The notes: a model not told the origin generated them from the sequence alone. Positions 1-9,134 are shown, counted from the stretch's first letter. The stretch is DNA of 64,000 nucleotides from Sphingosinicella soli (GCF_014199685.1 NZ_JACHNZ010000010.1:1-64000), one strand, 5' to 3'. Numbers and translations are program-made.

Positions 1-95
1 GAAAACCAGGCCGCTGCCTAAACCATCGAAATGAGGGGTCCCTATTGGACGCCGATCACCCCGCTAACGGGGTCCCTTTTGCACGCCGGTCCACA
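1..95 (+). mobile_element. Right end of an IS21-family element (remnant)
   Basis: Bases 1-21 read E-N-Q-A-A-A-stop and may be the last codons of an istB-type helper gene that lies mostly outside the window. After it come two direct repeats of about 26 bases, beginning ggggtccct at 35 and at 69 and continuing with an (a/g)cgcc core. Multiple terminal repeats of this kind are a feature of IS21-family ends. The element stops about 100 bases before the first sugar gene. The IS assignment rests on remembered family resemblance and not on a search, so it is moderate. Confidence 0.5.
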
Positions 96-198
96 TTGTG
101 GAATGAGCTAGTTCGTGCTAGCTACGCCGCCTCGCTGTCAGAGAATTGCTTTTAGCCATGGACGATCGGCGAGCGTTGAGCGCATATCGGGAGCAGAG

Positions 199-1182
199 GT
201 GCCGACCATTCGCCTGGCCAACGCCACGATCTTTGCGGCCGGAAGTGGCAGGTCAATCCTCGACGCCGCCGCCGAGGCTGGACTGCTTCTCGAACATAGC
301 TGCCGCACAGGGCGTTGTGGCGCCTGCAAGGCGCAGGTATTGGAAGGGAGAACGCGCGCGCTGTATCCCGAGATTGCCTTGACCGAGGCGGAACGCGCTC
401 AAGGATATGTACTGACTTGTGCGCGGGAGGCCGAGGATGATGTGGCCCTAAATGTCTCTGACCTCGGTTTTCCAGCGGACATCGTGGCGCGAACGCTGCC
501 CTGCCGCATCGCCAGCATCAAGCGGCTGGCGCCCGCGGTGGTGGGTGTTAGGTTGCGTCTGCCACCCAACGCGCGGTTAAAATATTTACCCGGACAGTAT
601 CTCGACCTGACCCGTGCTGGCGTGCGGCGCAGCTATTCCATTGCCAATGCTCCGCGTGACGACGGCATGCTGGAGTTCCATATTCGGCATGTCACGGATG
701 GGCAGATGAGCCGCTACTGGTTCGATGAGGCGCAGGGAAACGATCTGCTGCACCTCCATGGCCCACAGGGGACCTTCTTTCTACGAGATATCGCTGATCG
801 GCATCTGGTATTTCTTGCAACTGGCACGGGGTTGGCGCCGATCAAGGCTATGGTGGAACAACTGGCGACCATGAAGCCGGAGGAGCGGCCCAACTCTGTG
901 ACGCTGTTTTGGGGTGGGCGGTACTTGCCCGACCTCTATTGGATGGCCATCGCCGAGTACGACATCCGGTTCGTGCCCGTGCTGTCACGCCCGGATGTTG
1001 GCTGGACCGGCATGGTAGGCCACGTGCAGGATCGCTTCCTCGACATCCGCCCTGACCTAGCCGAAACGGTTGTCTACGCCTGCGGCTCGCCCCTGATGAT
1101 CGATGATGCGCGTGCACGGCTGGAAGCGGAGGGCCTTGCGCCGGGATGTTTTTTTGCCGACGCGTTCGTCAGCTCCGACTGA
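199..1182 (+). CDS. rfbI: CDP-6-deoxy-delta-3,4-glucoseen reductase (E3-type ferredoxin/flavin reductase)
   Basis: This cytoplasmic reductase would pass electrons from NADH through FAD and a 2Fe-2S cluster to the RfbH dehydrase, completing C3 deoxygenation of a CDP-hexose. With a start at GTG 199 the protein has 327 residues, the usual family size. A plant-type ferredoxin domain comes first, with Cys35, Cys40, Cys43 and Cys74 (C-x4-C-x2-C-x30-C). The FAD domain follows with RSYSIAN, then the NAD domain with GTGLAP. GTG 199 was chosen because GGGAG lies at 189-193 and the ferredoxin fold begins directly after it. The frame is open to 115, but that part is not conserved-looking. It is the first gene of the sugar operon, directly behind an IS end. 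Also called ddhD or ascD. Confidence 0.88.
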   Translation: MPTIRLANATIFAAGSGRSILDAAAEAGLLLEHSCRTGRCGACKAQVLEGRTRALYPEIALTEAERAQGYVLTCAREAEDDVALNVSDLGFPADIVARTLPCRIASIKRLAPAVVGVRLRLPPNARLKYLPGQYLDLTRAGVRRSYSIANAPRDDGMLEFHIRHVTDGQMSRYWFDEAQGNDLLHLHGPQGTFFLRDIADRHLVFLATGTGLAPIKAMVEQLATMKPEERPNSVTLFWGGRYLPDLYWMAIAEYDIRFVPVLSRPDVGWTGMVGHVQDRFLDIRPDLAETVVYACGSPLMIDDARARLEAEGLAPGCFFADAFVSSD

Positions 1183-1207
1183 AAAATAGCGAGGCAAGAA
1201 GAAACGC

Positions 1208-1981
1208 ATGAAAGCAGTGATTCTGGCAGGAGGCCTCGGCACGCGTCTCAGCGAGGAAACAGCGACGCGACCGAAACCAATGGTGGAGATCGGCGGAAAG
1301 CCCATCTTGTGGCACATCATGAAGATGTATTCGTCGCACGGCGTAAACGAATTCATCATCTGCTGCGGCTACAGAGGGTATATCATCAAAGAATACTTTG
1401 CCAATTACTTCCTACACATGTCTGACGTCACCTTTGACATGCGGGGCAATTGCATGGACGTGCACCAGGAGCGTGCCGAGCCTTGGAAGGTGACGCTAGT
1501 CGACACCGGGGACGCGACGATGACGGGTGGCCGCCTGTTACGCGTGGGACGCTATGTCGAGAAGGAGGATGTCTTCTTCTTTACTTATGGTGACGGAGTG
1601 GGCGACATTGACATCACTGCGACGTTGCGCCGTCATCTGGAGCATGGCCGCAAGGCAACGCTGACCGCGACCTATCCACCCGGTCGTTTCGGTGCGCTAA
1701 ACATGCATGAGGGGCGGGTCACCAGCTTCACAGAAAAGCCGAAGGGTGATGGAGCTATGATTAATGGCGGCTTTTTCGTCCTTTCGCCCGCGGTGCTGGA
1801 CTATCTGACGGATGATACAACGGTGTGGGAGCAGGAACCGTTGCGGATGCTTGCAGACGAGGGGCAGCTCATGGCCTATGAGCATCATGGATTCTGGCAT
1901 CCGATGGACACGCTGCGCGATAAGCATCTGCTGGAGAAGCTGTGGAACGAGGGTCAGGCCCCTTGGAGGAATTGGAGCTGA
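1208..1981 (+). CDS. rfbF: Glucose-1-phosphate cytidylyltransferase
   Basis: It makes CDP-glucose from glucose 1-phosphate and CTP, the first committed step of CDP-3,6-dideoxyhexose synthesis. The 257-residue protein starts MKAVILAGGLGTRL, the sugar-nucleotidyltransferase signature, followed by RPKPMVEIGGKPILWH. This is close to RfbF/DdhA in both length and motif order. It begins 25 bases after rfbI and its TGA shares one base with the ATG of rfbG, so the genes look co-transcribed. Substrate choice (CTP rather than dTTP) is inferred from the overall match and from the rfbG and rfbH neighbours. Confidence 0.93.
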   Translation: MKAVILAGGLGTRLSEETATRPKPMVEIGGKPILWHIMKMYSSHGVNEFIICCGYRGYIIKEYFANYFLHMSDVTFDMRGNCMDVHQERAEPWKVTLVDTGDATMTGGRLLRVGRYVEKEDVFFFTYGDGVGDIDITATLRRHLEHGRKATLTATYPPGRFGALNMHEGRVTSFTEKPKGDGAMINGGFFVLSPAVLDYLTDDTTVWEQEPLRMLADEGQLMAYEHHGFWHPMDTLRDKHLLEKLWNEGQAPWRNWS

Positions 1982-3036
1982 TGCTCGTGCACTCGCAATT
2001 CTGGCGTCGCAAGCGGGTCTTCTTGACGGGGCACACAGGCTTTAAGGGAAGCTGGTTGTCACTTTGGCTGCAGTCGATGGGAGCCGAGGTGCAGGGCTTT
2101 GCCCTTGACCCGCCCACCACCCCCAATCTGTTTAAGATCGCGCGGGTGGCCGACGGTATGACCTCGACCATCGGCGATATACGCGATTTCGAGACGCTGT
2201 CGGCTTCGATGCAAGTGTTCCAGCCAGATATTGTCATTCACCTGGCAGCGCAGGCGCTGGTCCGCCTTTCCTACCAGAAGCCGGTCGAGACCTACGCCAC
2301 CAACGTCATGGGCACGGTTAATCTGCTCGAGGCGGCGCGGCGCGTCGAAAGTGTGCAAGCCATCATCAATGTGACGACCGACAAGTGCTACGAGAATCGC
2401 GAATGGGTCTGGGGCTATCGTGAGGATGAGGCGATGGGCGGCCATGACCCCTATAGCAGCAGTAAGGGGTGCGCCGAGCTGGTGACGGCAGCCTATCGCC
2501 GCTCTTTCTTCCAGAGCGGCACGGCTGTGGCCTCAGTGCGTGCAGGCAACGTCATCGGCGGCGGCGACTGGGCCGAAGACCGCTTGGTTCCGGATATACT
2601 GCGCGCCTTGGCCGCGGGCCAACCGATCGTGGTCCGCAATCCTCAAGCCATCCGGCCATGGCAGCATGTTCTGGAACCACTGGGCGGCTATCTGGCTCTC
2701 GCCGAACGACTGTCTACCGATGGAACGACCGTCGCCGAAGGGTGGAACTTTGGTCCGGTCGACGAAGACGCGCGCCCTGTGCGCTGGATTGTCGAGCAGA
2801 TCGTTGACTTGTGGGGCGACGCGGCTGCATGGCTGCCCGACACAGCATCTCACCCGCATGAAGCTAATTATTTAAAGCTGGACATCTCCAAGGCGCGGCA
2901 CAGGCTGGGCTGGAGCCCCCGCTGGTCGTTGGGTCAGACTCTTGAGCACATCGTTGAATGGCAGCGATCCTGGCTTGCGGGCGCTGACATGAGGGCAGTC
3001 TCGGTTGGACAGATCGCCCGCTACATGGAAGAATAG
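1981..3036 (+). CDS. rfbG: CDP-glucose 4,6-dehydratase
   Basis: It converts CDP-glucose to CDP-4-keto-6-deoxyglucose with bound NAD. The 351-residue protein is an extended short-chain dehydrogenase. It has TGHTGFKG at residues 16-23 for NAD binding, [12 protein letters not shown] around the catalytic Thr-Asp-Lys, and YSSSK as the Tyr-x3-Lys pair. The frame is open upstream to 1942, but ATG 1981 is preferred: it overlaps the rfbF stop (TGATG), is preceded by GGAGG at 1963-1967, and gives the family's normal short N-terminus. It lies second in the canonical rfbF-rfbG-rfbH order. Also called ddhB. Confidence 0.93.
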   Translation: MLVHSQFWRRKRVFLTGHTGFKGSWLSLWLQSMGAEVQGFALDPPTTPNLFKIARVADGMTSTIGDIRDFETLSASMQVFQPDIVIHLAAQALVRLSYQKPVETYATNVMGTVNLLEAARRVESVQAIINVTTDKCYENREWVWGYREDEAMGGHDPYSSSKGCAELVTAAYRRSFFQSGTAVASVRAGNVIGGGDWAEDRLVPDILRALAAGQPIVVRNPQAIRPWQHVLEPLGGYLALAERLSTDGTTVAEGWNFGPVDEDARPVRWIVEQIVDLWGDAAAWLPDTASHPHEANYLKLDISKARHRLGWSPRWSLGQTLEHIVEWQRSWLAGADMRAVSVGQIARYMEE

Positions 3037-3044
3037 GAAGCTGC

Positions 3045-4361
3045 ATGAAAACCCCGGACGTGCTTCGCGCACAAATCTCACAGTTGGTCGCCGAGTTCGC
3101 AAACCTCACACTGGCGCCAAAAGCCTTCGTGCCGGGCCACACGCCTGTGCCCGTCTCGGGCAAGGTGATTGGCCCGACCGAACTGCAAATGATGGTTGAA
3201 GCGTCATTAGATGGTTGGCTGACGACGGGCCGCTTCAACGAGATGTTCGAGAAGCGCTTGGCTGCCTATCTGGGGGTCGACTATTTGATTACGGTCAACT
3301 CGGGCTCGTCGGCCAATCTTGTCGCTTTCTCGACGCTTACCTCGCCCCGTTTGGGTGGTCGCGCCATTTTGCCCGGTGACGAGGTTATCGGCGTGGCTGC
3401 TGGCTTCCCCACGACGGTCAACCCAATCCTTCAGTTTGGCGCAGTGCCTGTCTTCGTGGACGTCGAACGGACGACGTACAATATAGATGCCTCGCAAATC
3501 GAGGCAGCGATCACGTCTAAGACCAAAGCGATCATGCTGGCGCACACGTTGGGCAATCCTTTCAACCTAGAAGTGGTCACGGCCCTGTGCCGCAAGTATG
3601 GCCTTTGGCTGGTGGAGGACTGCTGCGACGCGCTCGGTTCCACTTATAATGACCGAAAAGTGGGCACCTTCGGCGACATTGGAACGCTGAGTTTCTACCC
3701 TGCACATCATATTACCATGGGCGAAGGAGGGGCGGTTTTTACCAACAATTCAGAGCTGAAACTGATCGCCGAGTCGTTCCGTGACTGGGGCCGCGACTGC
3801 TATTGCGCACCCGGCAAGGACAATAGCTGCGGCAAACGCTTCTGCTGGAAGTTGGGTCAGCTTCCCGAGGGCTATGACCATAAGTATATCTATTCGCATC
3901 TCGGCTATAATTTGAAGATTACCGACATGCAGGCCGCTTGTGCTCTTGCACAGCTAGACCGCTTGGAGGGCTTCGTTCAGGCGCGCAGGGACAATTTCCA
4001 CTTCCTGAAGGAGCGGCTGCGCAGCTGCGAGGACTATCTTCTGCTGCCCGAGGCGACGCCGGGATCAGACCCGTCATGGTTCGGCTTCCCGATCACGCTG
4101 CGCCCTGAGTCGGGCGTGCGGCGCGTTGACCTTCTCAACTATCTCGAAGAGCAGAAAGTGGCGACGCGCCTTCTGTTTGCGGGCAATCTGATCCGTCAGC
4201 CCTACATGCAAGGGCGCAACTATCGGGTGGTAGGTGATCTCGCAAACACCGAGACCATTATGCACCAAACCTTCTGGCTGGGTGTTTTTCCAGGATTGAC
4301 CGAGGAAATGCTGGATTACATGGCCGGCTGTGTCGAGACTTTCGTCGGCGCGAACTTCTAG
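3045..4361 (+). CDS. rfbH: CDP-6-deoxy-L-threo-D-glycero-4-hexulose 3-dehydrase (E1)
   Basis: This PMP- and 2Fe-2S-dependent dehydrase removes the C3 hydroxyl of CDP-4-keto-6-deoxyglucose. The 438-residue protein has an aminotransferase fold in which the usual PLP lysine is replaced by His221 ([13 protein letters not shown]), the hallmark of E1. Cys194, Cys252, Cys254 and Cys262 give C-x57-C-x1-C-x7-C, exactly the cluster motif known for the Yersinia enzyme. All signature residues are present, so it should be active and should need the reductase encoded by rfbI. It starts eight bases after the rfbG stop. Also called ddhC or ascC. Confidence 0.95.
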   Translation: MKTPDVLRAQISQLVAEFANLTLAPKAFVPGHTPVPVSGKVIGPTELQMMVEASLDGWLTTGRFNEMFEKRLAAYLGVDYLITVNSGSSANLVAFSTLTSPRLGGRAILPGDEVIGVAAGFPTTVNPILQFGAVPVFVDVERTTYNIDASQIEAAITSKTKAIMLAHTLGNPFNLEVVTALCRKYGLWLVEDCCDALGSTYNDRKVGTFGDIGTLSFYPAHHITMGEGGAVFTNNSELKLIAESFRDWGRDCYCAPGKDNSCGKRFCWKLGQLPEGYDHKYIYSHLGYNLKITDMQAACALAQLDRLEGFVQARRDNFHFLKERLRSCEDYLLLPEATPGSDPSWFGFPITLRPESGVRRVDLLNYLEEQKVATRLLFAGNLIRQPYMQGRNYRVVGDLANTETIMHQTFWLGVFPGLTEEMLDYMAGCVETFVGANF

Positions 4362-4369
4362 GCCGCACG

Positions 4370-5425
4370 ATGACGCGGCCGCCGCTTCCTGTCGAAGACT
4401 TGGACCTCATCCTGTCTGAGACAGAGACATTCTGGCAGGCCTTTCGGGGAGCGCGCCTTCTGGTCACGGGAGGAACCGGCTTTATCGGTTCTTGGTTGGT
4501 CGAGACGGTGCTGCGCGCTAACGCAGAGCGCGGCGCCGACATCCGCTTGGCGGTATTGACGCGCGCGCCAGAGCATGCGTGTCGTACTGCGCCTCATGCC
4601 TTCGTAAACGAAGCGGTCGAACTTATCGCCGGCGACGTCACGACGATCGAGCCGAAGCTGGGTAGCATAGATGCCTGCATCCATGCCGCTACCGACGTCG
4701 GTGAGCCCGTTCGAGCGGCTGACCACCTGGCGGTTTTCGACAGCTGCGTGACAGGCACGCGGCGGATACTTGATGCTTGCATCGCTGGCGGGGCACGGCA
4801 TTTTCTTCTATTGTCGAGTGGTGCGGTCTACGGCACGCAGCCTACCAACATCGACAACATGCCCGAGTTAATGCTGTGGGCCCCTGATACATCCGACCCG
4901 GCTTCCGGCTATGGTGAAGGCAAGCGTGCCGCCGAATGGCTTGCCTCGGCTTATGCGGCACGGGCCAACTTCTCGGTCGCCATCGCCCGCATCTATGCAC
5001 TGATTGGGCCCAACCTTCCGTTGCACGGCAATTTCGCGGCAGGAAACTTCATTCGCGATGCTCTGGCCGGGATGCCTGTCCGGATCAAGGGCGACGGGCG
5101 ATCGCTACGTTCTTATCTCTACATGGCCGACGCGTGCATTTGGTTATTGCGGATGATCGCTACTGCAGCACCGTCTGGGGCTAGGCAGTGCTACAATCTG
5201 GGGTCCGAAAAGGCTATTTCCATTGCTGAACTGGCGCAGCGCGTGGTGCTGGGGAGTGGCCAATCCGTTGAAGTAATGACGCAAGGGCTATCTGTGTTAC
5301 CTCCACCACGTTATGTTCCGAATACGGGAAAAGCCCGCGCCGCGTTGGGCGTTGCGGAATATACCGACCTTGACACTGCCATAGGCAAGACGATTGCATG
5401 GACCCGAAAATCAACCCCCTTCTGA
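4370..5425 (+). CDS. NAD-dependent epimerase/dehydratase, probable CDP-dideoxysugar reductase in the rfbJ position
   Basis: An extended SDR of 351 residues with TGGTGFIG at residues 33-40, LLSSGAVYG, and YGEGK as the Tyr-x3-Lys pair. In Salmonella the gene after rfbH is rfbJ, which reduces C4 of CDP-3,6-dideoxy-4-ketoglucose to abequose. By position this gene could do the same. It is longer than RfbJ, with about 25 extra N-terminal residues, and a transketolase pair follows, so it might instead reduce a ketone on an added two-carbon branch, as YerF does in yersiniose synthesis. The family call is firm and the exact substrate is inference. It overlaps the next gene by 28 bases. Confidence 0.75.
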   Translation: MTRPPLPVEDLDLILSETETFWQAFRGARLLVTGGTGFIGSWLVETVLRANAERGADIRLAVLTRAPEHACRTAPHAFVNEAVELIAGDVTTIEPKLGSIDACIHAATDVGEPVRAADHLAVFDSCVTGTRRILDACIAGGARHFLLLSSGAVYGTQPTNIDNMPELMLWAPDTSDPASGYGEGKRAAEWLASAYAARANFSVAIARIYALIGPNLPLHGNFAAGNFIRDALAGMPVRIKGDGRSLRSYLYMADACIWLLRMIATAAPSGARQCYNLGSEKAISIAELAQRVVLGSGQSVEVMTQGLSVLPPPRYVPNTGKARAALGVAEYTDLDTAIGKTIAWTRKSTPF

Positions 5426-6225
5426 GGCCTTTCAGCGCGACGGACATTCGCAAGGCAATTCTCGACATGGCTTATTCGGGTGGCACCGTGCACATTGCCT
5501 GTGCTTTCTCGATCGTCGAGTTGCTAGCGGTCCTCTACCGTAAGCATCTGCGCGTGGCCGCCGACAACCCTGATCACCCGGAGCGCGACTACATGGTGCT
5601 CAGCAAAGGTCATGGGGTGATGGCGCAGTATGCTTGCCTCCATCATCTGGGTTGGCTGCCTGACGCTGATCTGCGTGACTATTTCAAGGATGGCACGCGC
5701 CTCAAGGGATTAGCCGATGCTCATGTTCCAGGAGTTGAGGTTACCTCCGGTTCACTGGGGCACGGTTTGTCGGTTGGGGTCGGCCTTGCGCTGGCCGCCC
5801 AGCGCCGCAGCACCGAACAGAAATGCTACGCGCTGGTCGGTGACGGAGAACTGAACGAGGGCGCTGTGTGGGAAGCAGCGCTGTTTGCCGCTCAGTTTTG
5901 CCTCGATAATCTCATCGTAATCATCGACAAGAACGGCTTTCAGGCGATGGGCAGCACTGACGAAGTGATTGCTCTAGGCGATATAGCTGCCAAGTTCGCC
6001 GCCTTCGGCTTTGATGTAATCGAAGTCGACGGACATGACGAAGCGGCAATCGACCATGGTTTTCGAGTGTTGGGTGCTCGCACCGATGGCCGCCCGAAGG
6101 CAATGGTGGCGCGCACGGTCAAGGGCAAGGGCGTATCCTTCATGGAGCATAATAACCTTTGGCATTACACGCGACTCTCGCCAGAAATCTATGAGCGCGC
6201 CGTTGGTGAAGTGATTGCGGTATGA
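5398..6225 (+). CDS. Transketolase-like protein, N-terminal (TPP-binding) subunit
   Basis: A 275-residue protein equal to the pyrophosphate half of transketolase. It carries SKGHGVMAQ, GSLGHGLSVGVGLAL, and a TPP/metal motif GDGELNEG followed by DKNGF. It would bind thiamine diphosphate at the interface with the next gene product. Housekeeping transketolase is normally one polypeptide of about 660 residues, so a split pair inside a sugar cluster points to a specialised role, perhaps two-carbon ketol transfer to a CDP-ketosugar. The start ATG 5398 lies inside the end of the previous gene and the stop overlaps the next start (ATGA), which indicates translational coupling. The substrate is not shown by sequence. 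Confidence 0.88.
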   Translation: MDPKINPLLRPFSATDIRKAILDMAYSGGTVHIACAFSIVELLAVLYRKHLRVAADNPDHPERDYMVLSKGHGVMAQYACLHHLGWLPDADLRDYFKDGTRLKGLADAHVPGVEVTSGSLGHGLSVGVGLALAAQRRSTEQKCYALVGDGELNEGAVWEAALFAAQFCLDNLIVIIDKNGFQAMGSTDEVIALGDIAAKFAAFGFDVIEVDGHDEAAIDHGFRVLGARTDGRPKAMVARTVKGKGVSFMEHNNLWHYTRLSPEIYERAVGEVIAV

Positions 6226-7142
6226 GGGCCGCGTTCTCCGACGCGCTGGTAGCCGCTGCCGAGGCCGATAAGCGAGTGCTGCTGCTTACAGGCGACCATG
6301 GTTATGCGCTGTTCGATGCCTTCCGCCGCGAATGTCCCGAGCAATATATCAACTGCGGCATTGCAGAGCAAAACATGGTGGGCGTGGCGGCCGGCCTTGC
6401 CAAGGCCGGCTTTCGGCCGCTGGTTTATGGACTGGCCGCTTTCGTTCCGATCCGCGTTCTGGAGCAGATCAAGATTGACGTTTGCTATGAGGGGCTGCCC
6501 GTGGGCTTCATCGGCGACGGCGCGGGTGTAGTCTATTCGCATCTCGGGGCCAGCCATCAGAGCACCGAGGACATTGCTGCGCTTAGGCCGCTGCCGGGTA
6601 TCTCGATTTACTCGCCCGCCGACCGGCATGAGCTGACGGCCTGCATGCGGCATATGTTACAGGGCCAGGCGCCAGCCTATCTACGCATGGGCAAGGCGGA
6701 CATGGGCGATGTTCATGCCGCTCCGCTGGATGGTCAGAACATCACCGCGCCACTGCTGCTCGGCGAGGCCGGCGGGCCACTCCTGCTCGTGGCGACGGGA
6801 TCCGGTACGCGTATCGCGCAACACGTTGTAGCAATGCTGGGGCAGGGTGATATTCTGTCGGTCCCTTGCATCAAGCCGTTCGATCCAGCGCCGTTGAAGG
6901 CAGCGGCGCTGGGGCGGCAGTTGGTCGCGGTGATCGAGGAGCATTCGGTCGTCGGTGGGCTGGGGAGCCTGGTCGCCGAGACACTGGTCGGCACCTATAC
7001 GGGCGATTTCCTGCGTATCGGCATGGGCGAGCGCTTCTCCGAACGCTGTGGATCGCATGCTTATCTGTTGTCCGAACATGGGCTGGCGGCCGACGCGGTC
7101 GCCGCGCGGCTGCGCGGCCTGCTGGCCGGCGCGCCGGCCTAG
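6222..7142 (+). CDS. Transketolase-like protein, C-terminal subunit
   Basis: A 306-residue partner of the preceding gene. It has the pyrimidine-binding domain with INCGIAEQNMVGVAAGLA, including the conserved cofactor-activating glutamate, then GASHQSTEDIAALR, then a C-terminal transketolase domain (VIEEHSVVGGLGS). The same halves also occur in split transketolases of archaea and in DXS-like or acetoin dehydrogenase-like systems, but the motif set fits transketolase best. It overlaps the N-terminal subunit by four bases. With rfbFGHI upstream, a role in building a branched deoxysugar is plausible. Supply of pentose or tetrose precursors is the alternative. Confidence 0.88.
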   Translation: MRAAFSDALVAAAEADKRVLLLTGDHGYALFDAFRRECPEQYINCGIAEQNMVGVAAGLAKAGFRPLVYGLAAFVPIRVLEQIKIDVCYEGLPVGFIGDGAGVVYSHLGASHQSTEDIAALRPLPGISIYSPADRHELTACMRHMLQGQAPAYLRMGKADMGDVHAAPLDGQNITAPLLLGEAGGPLLLVATGSGTRIAQHVVAMLGQGDILSVPCIKPFDPAPLKAAALGRQLVAVIEEHSVVGGLGSLVAETLVGTYTGDFLRIGMGERFSERCGSHAYLLSEHGLAADAVAARLRGLLAGAPA

Positions 7143-7150
7143 GCTTGAGT

Positions 7151-8101
7151 ATGGATGACAAAATGGGTGCTAGCCTGACCATCTATGTGCTTTCGCGCGA
7201 TCGCCCGGACATGTTGCGGGCAGCGCTCGACTCCATTCTCGCCCAAATTGACCCCCATTTCGAGCTAATTGTTTCGGACAATTCGTTGGGCGACGCGGTA
7301 GAGCGGATGATGTGCGCCGACTATCCGGCAATCCATTATGTGCGGCGTGCGCCGCCCCTCGAAGCTCTGACTCATTTCAAGGCGATCCTGCAGGCATGCA
7401 GTTCGGACTATGTCACGCTTTTCCATGACGACGACATCATGGAGCCAGATTATGTCCAGCGCATGCGCGCTGCCCTGGACATGAATGCCCGGGTAGGAGC
7501 CGTCGGTTGCAACGCTTGGGTGTTGCGCGATGATCAGCCGACGCGCCAAACGGTCATGGGTCGGATCTCGGCGCCGGTGCTGATCACCAGCGGTGAGGCG
7601 TTGGCACGTCCCTATATCGGTATAAGGGGTGCCCGACCGGCACCCTTTCCGAGCTATATGTACCGGCGGGAGGCTGTTTCCGGCCTGTTTCTGGACGCAG
7701 CGAGCGGCGGGAAATATGCCGATGTGGCTTTTTTGATGAAAGTGCAACAGCGCCTGCCGATCCTCTGGCTCCCCAACATATTGATGTCCTATCGAATCCA
7801 CGCTAGCAACGACAGTGGCGCAGTCGACCCGGTGCAGCAGATGAGGCTTGCTCGCTACATCTGTAACAACACATGCATTGCCCGACACGACCGCGCGATG
7901 GAGGAATTCCGTTTCCTCGCTTATCTGAGCTGGTGGCGGTCGCGTCGGCGTGGCCAGGGGCCACGACGTCGCACACACCGTATCATTCTGAAATATTTGC
8001 TCCTTAAAGGACCTAAACTGCTGCTGACCAGCGGCGAGGCGTGGCGTCGTGCGCTGGCGCGGATTGCGCCAGCGCTCAGGAAGCGTCAACCGGCGTGGTA
8101 G
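7151..8101 (+). CDS. Family 2 glycosyltransferase
   Basis: A 316-residue GT-A fold transferase, probably cytoplasmic and membrane-associated through its basic C-terminus. The N-terminus has SLTIYVLSRDRPDMLRAAL and the metal/nucleotide motif LFHDDDIMEPDY, both typical of GT2. It presumably adds one sugar of the polysaccharide repeat; donor and acceptor cannot be read from sequence. The frame is open far upstream into the transketolase gene, but ATG 7151, nine bases after that stop, gives the normal GT2 N-terminus. ATG 7163 is an alternative. Confidence 0.85.
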   Translation: MDDKMGASLTIYVLSRDRPDMLRAALDSILAQIDPHFELIVSDNSLGDAVERMMCADYPAIHYVRRAPPLEALTHFKAILQACSSDYVTLFHDDDIMEPDYVQRMRAALDMNARVGAVGCNAWVLRDDQPTRQTVMGRISAPVLITSGEALARPYIGIRGARPAPFPSYMYRREAVSGLFLDAASGGKYADVAFLMKVQQRLPILWLPNILMSYRIHASNDSGAVDPVQQMRLARYICNNTCIARHDRAMEEFRFLAYLSWWRSRRRGQGPRRRTHRIILKYLLLKGPKLLLTSGEAWRRALARIAPALRKRQPAW

Positions 8102-8129
8102 AATTGGACCGCTCACGGATGGTGATCAA

Positions 8130-9134
8130 GTGAAGATTCTTTTGGTTATCATGCGCCATGACTATGGCGATCCTGAGCGCGGCGACTCTTATGAATATCG
8201 GAATTTCCTACCGCCGCTCGAGAGCCTTGGTCATGAAGTGCGCTTGTTCGACTATATGGGTGAGATGCGCCAGTCGAACCGAGACGCAATGAATGCTAAG
8301 CTGTTGACGGCAGCGCAAGATTTTTGCCCCGACCTTGCAATTTTTTCGCTCTATACTGATCAAATATTGCCCGAAACGGTCGAGAAACTAAGGGCCGCCA
8401 CCAAGACCTTCTGCTTCTTTCATGACGACACCTGGCGCATCGATTTCTCGCGTTTCTGGGCTGCGCGTTTCGACTGGTTTTCCTCGCCTGACGCTGAAGC
8501 GAAGAATAAATACCGTCGTATCGGACTTCATAATGTCATTTACTTTCCCTTCGGGGTCAATGAAGCGCTCCACCTGCCTGCAGCGGTGGGGAAGGACTTT
8601 GATGTCTCCTTCGTCGGCGGTTGGCACCCCTATCGCCAGTGGCTGGTCGACCGGTTACGCCGCAGCGGCCTGAAAGTGGAGGCGGCCGGCTATGGCTGGC
8701 CGGCAGGCGTTCTCTCGCAGACGCACATGGTCGACTGGTTCAACCGCAGCCGGATCAACCTTAATCTATCTAACTCTAGTTCTTGGGACGCGCGCTATCT
8801 GCTCTCTTCGCCACGTGCTCTGCTGAACAGTCTACGCTCGCCCAAGATGGGCGAGCAGTTAAAAGCGCGCGCATTCGAAATCAATGCCTGCCGGGCCTTC
8901 CAGCTATCCTATTATGTTGATGGGCTGGAGCGCTGTTACCGAATCGGCGAAGAGATTGCCATCTATCTCGATCCCGACGATCTGGTTCGGAAACTCTATT
9001 ATTATCTTGAGGATGAAGGGCTACGGCATGCAATCGCTGAAGCGGGTTATGCTAGAACGCTCGCCGAACACAGCTATGCCAGTCGCTTCGCACGCGTCTT
9101 CTGCGAGATGGGACTGGAGGGGCGCGAGGTATGA
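8130..9134 (+). CDS. CgeB-like glycosyltransferase
   Basis: A 334-residue protein resembling the CgeB/GT4-like family, with a C-terminal glycosyl-transferase domain (SFVGGWHPYR, LNLSNSS, and a late region rich in sequence like LRHAIAEAGY). These proteins occur in surface-polysaccharide and glycosylation clusters, and their donors are seldom known. GTG 8130 is chosen because GGTGAT lies four bases upstream and because VKILLVIMRHDYG is the expected first beta strand. The gene overlaps the next by four bases (ATGA). Confidence 0.72.
   Translation: MKILLVIMRHDYGDPERGDSYEYRNFLPPLESLGHEVRLFDYMGEMRQSNRDAMNAKLLTAAQDFCPDLAIFSLYTDQILPETVEKLRAATKTFCFFHDDTWRIDFSRFWAARFDWFSSPDAEAKNKYRRIGLHNVIYFPFGVNEALHLPAAVGKDFDVSFVGGWHPYRQWLVDRLRRSGLKVEAAGYGWPAGVLSQTHMVDWFNRSRINLNLSNSSSWDARYLLSSPRALLNSLRSPKMGEQLKARAFEINACRAFQLSYYVDGLERCYRIGEEIAIYLDPDDLVRKLYYYLEDEGLRHAIAEAGYARTLAEHSYASRFARVFCEMGLEGREV

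Noticed and set aside
115-198. Upstream extension of rfbI
   Set aside because: The frame is open, but the ferredoxin fold begins at 199 and the ribosome binding site fits that start; upstream residues look random.
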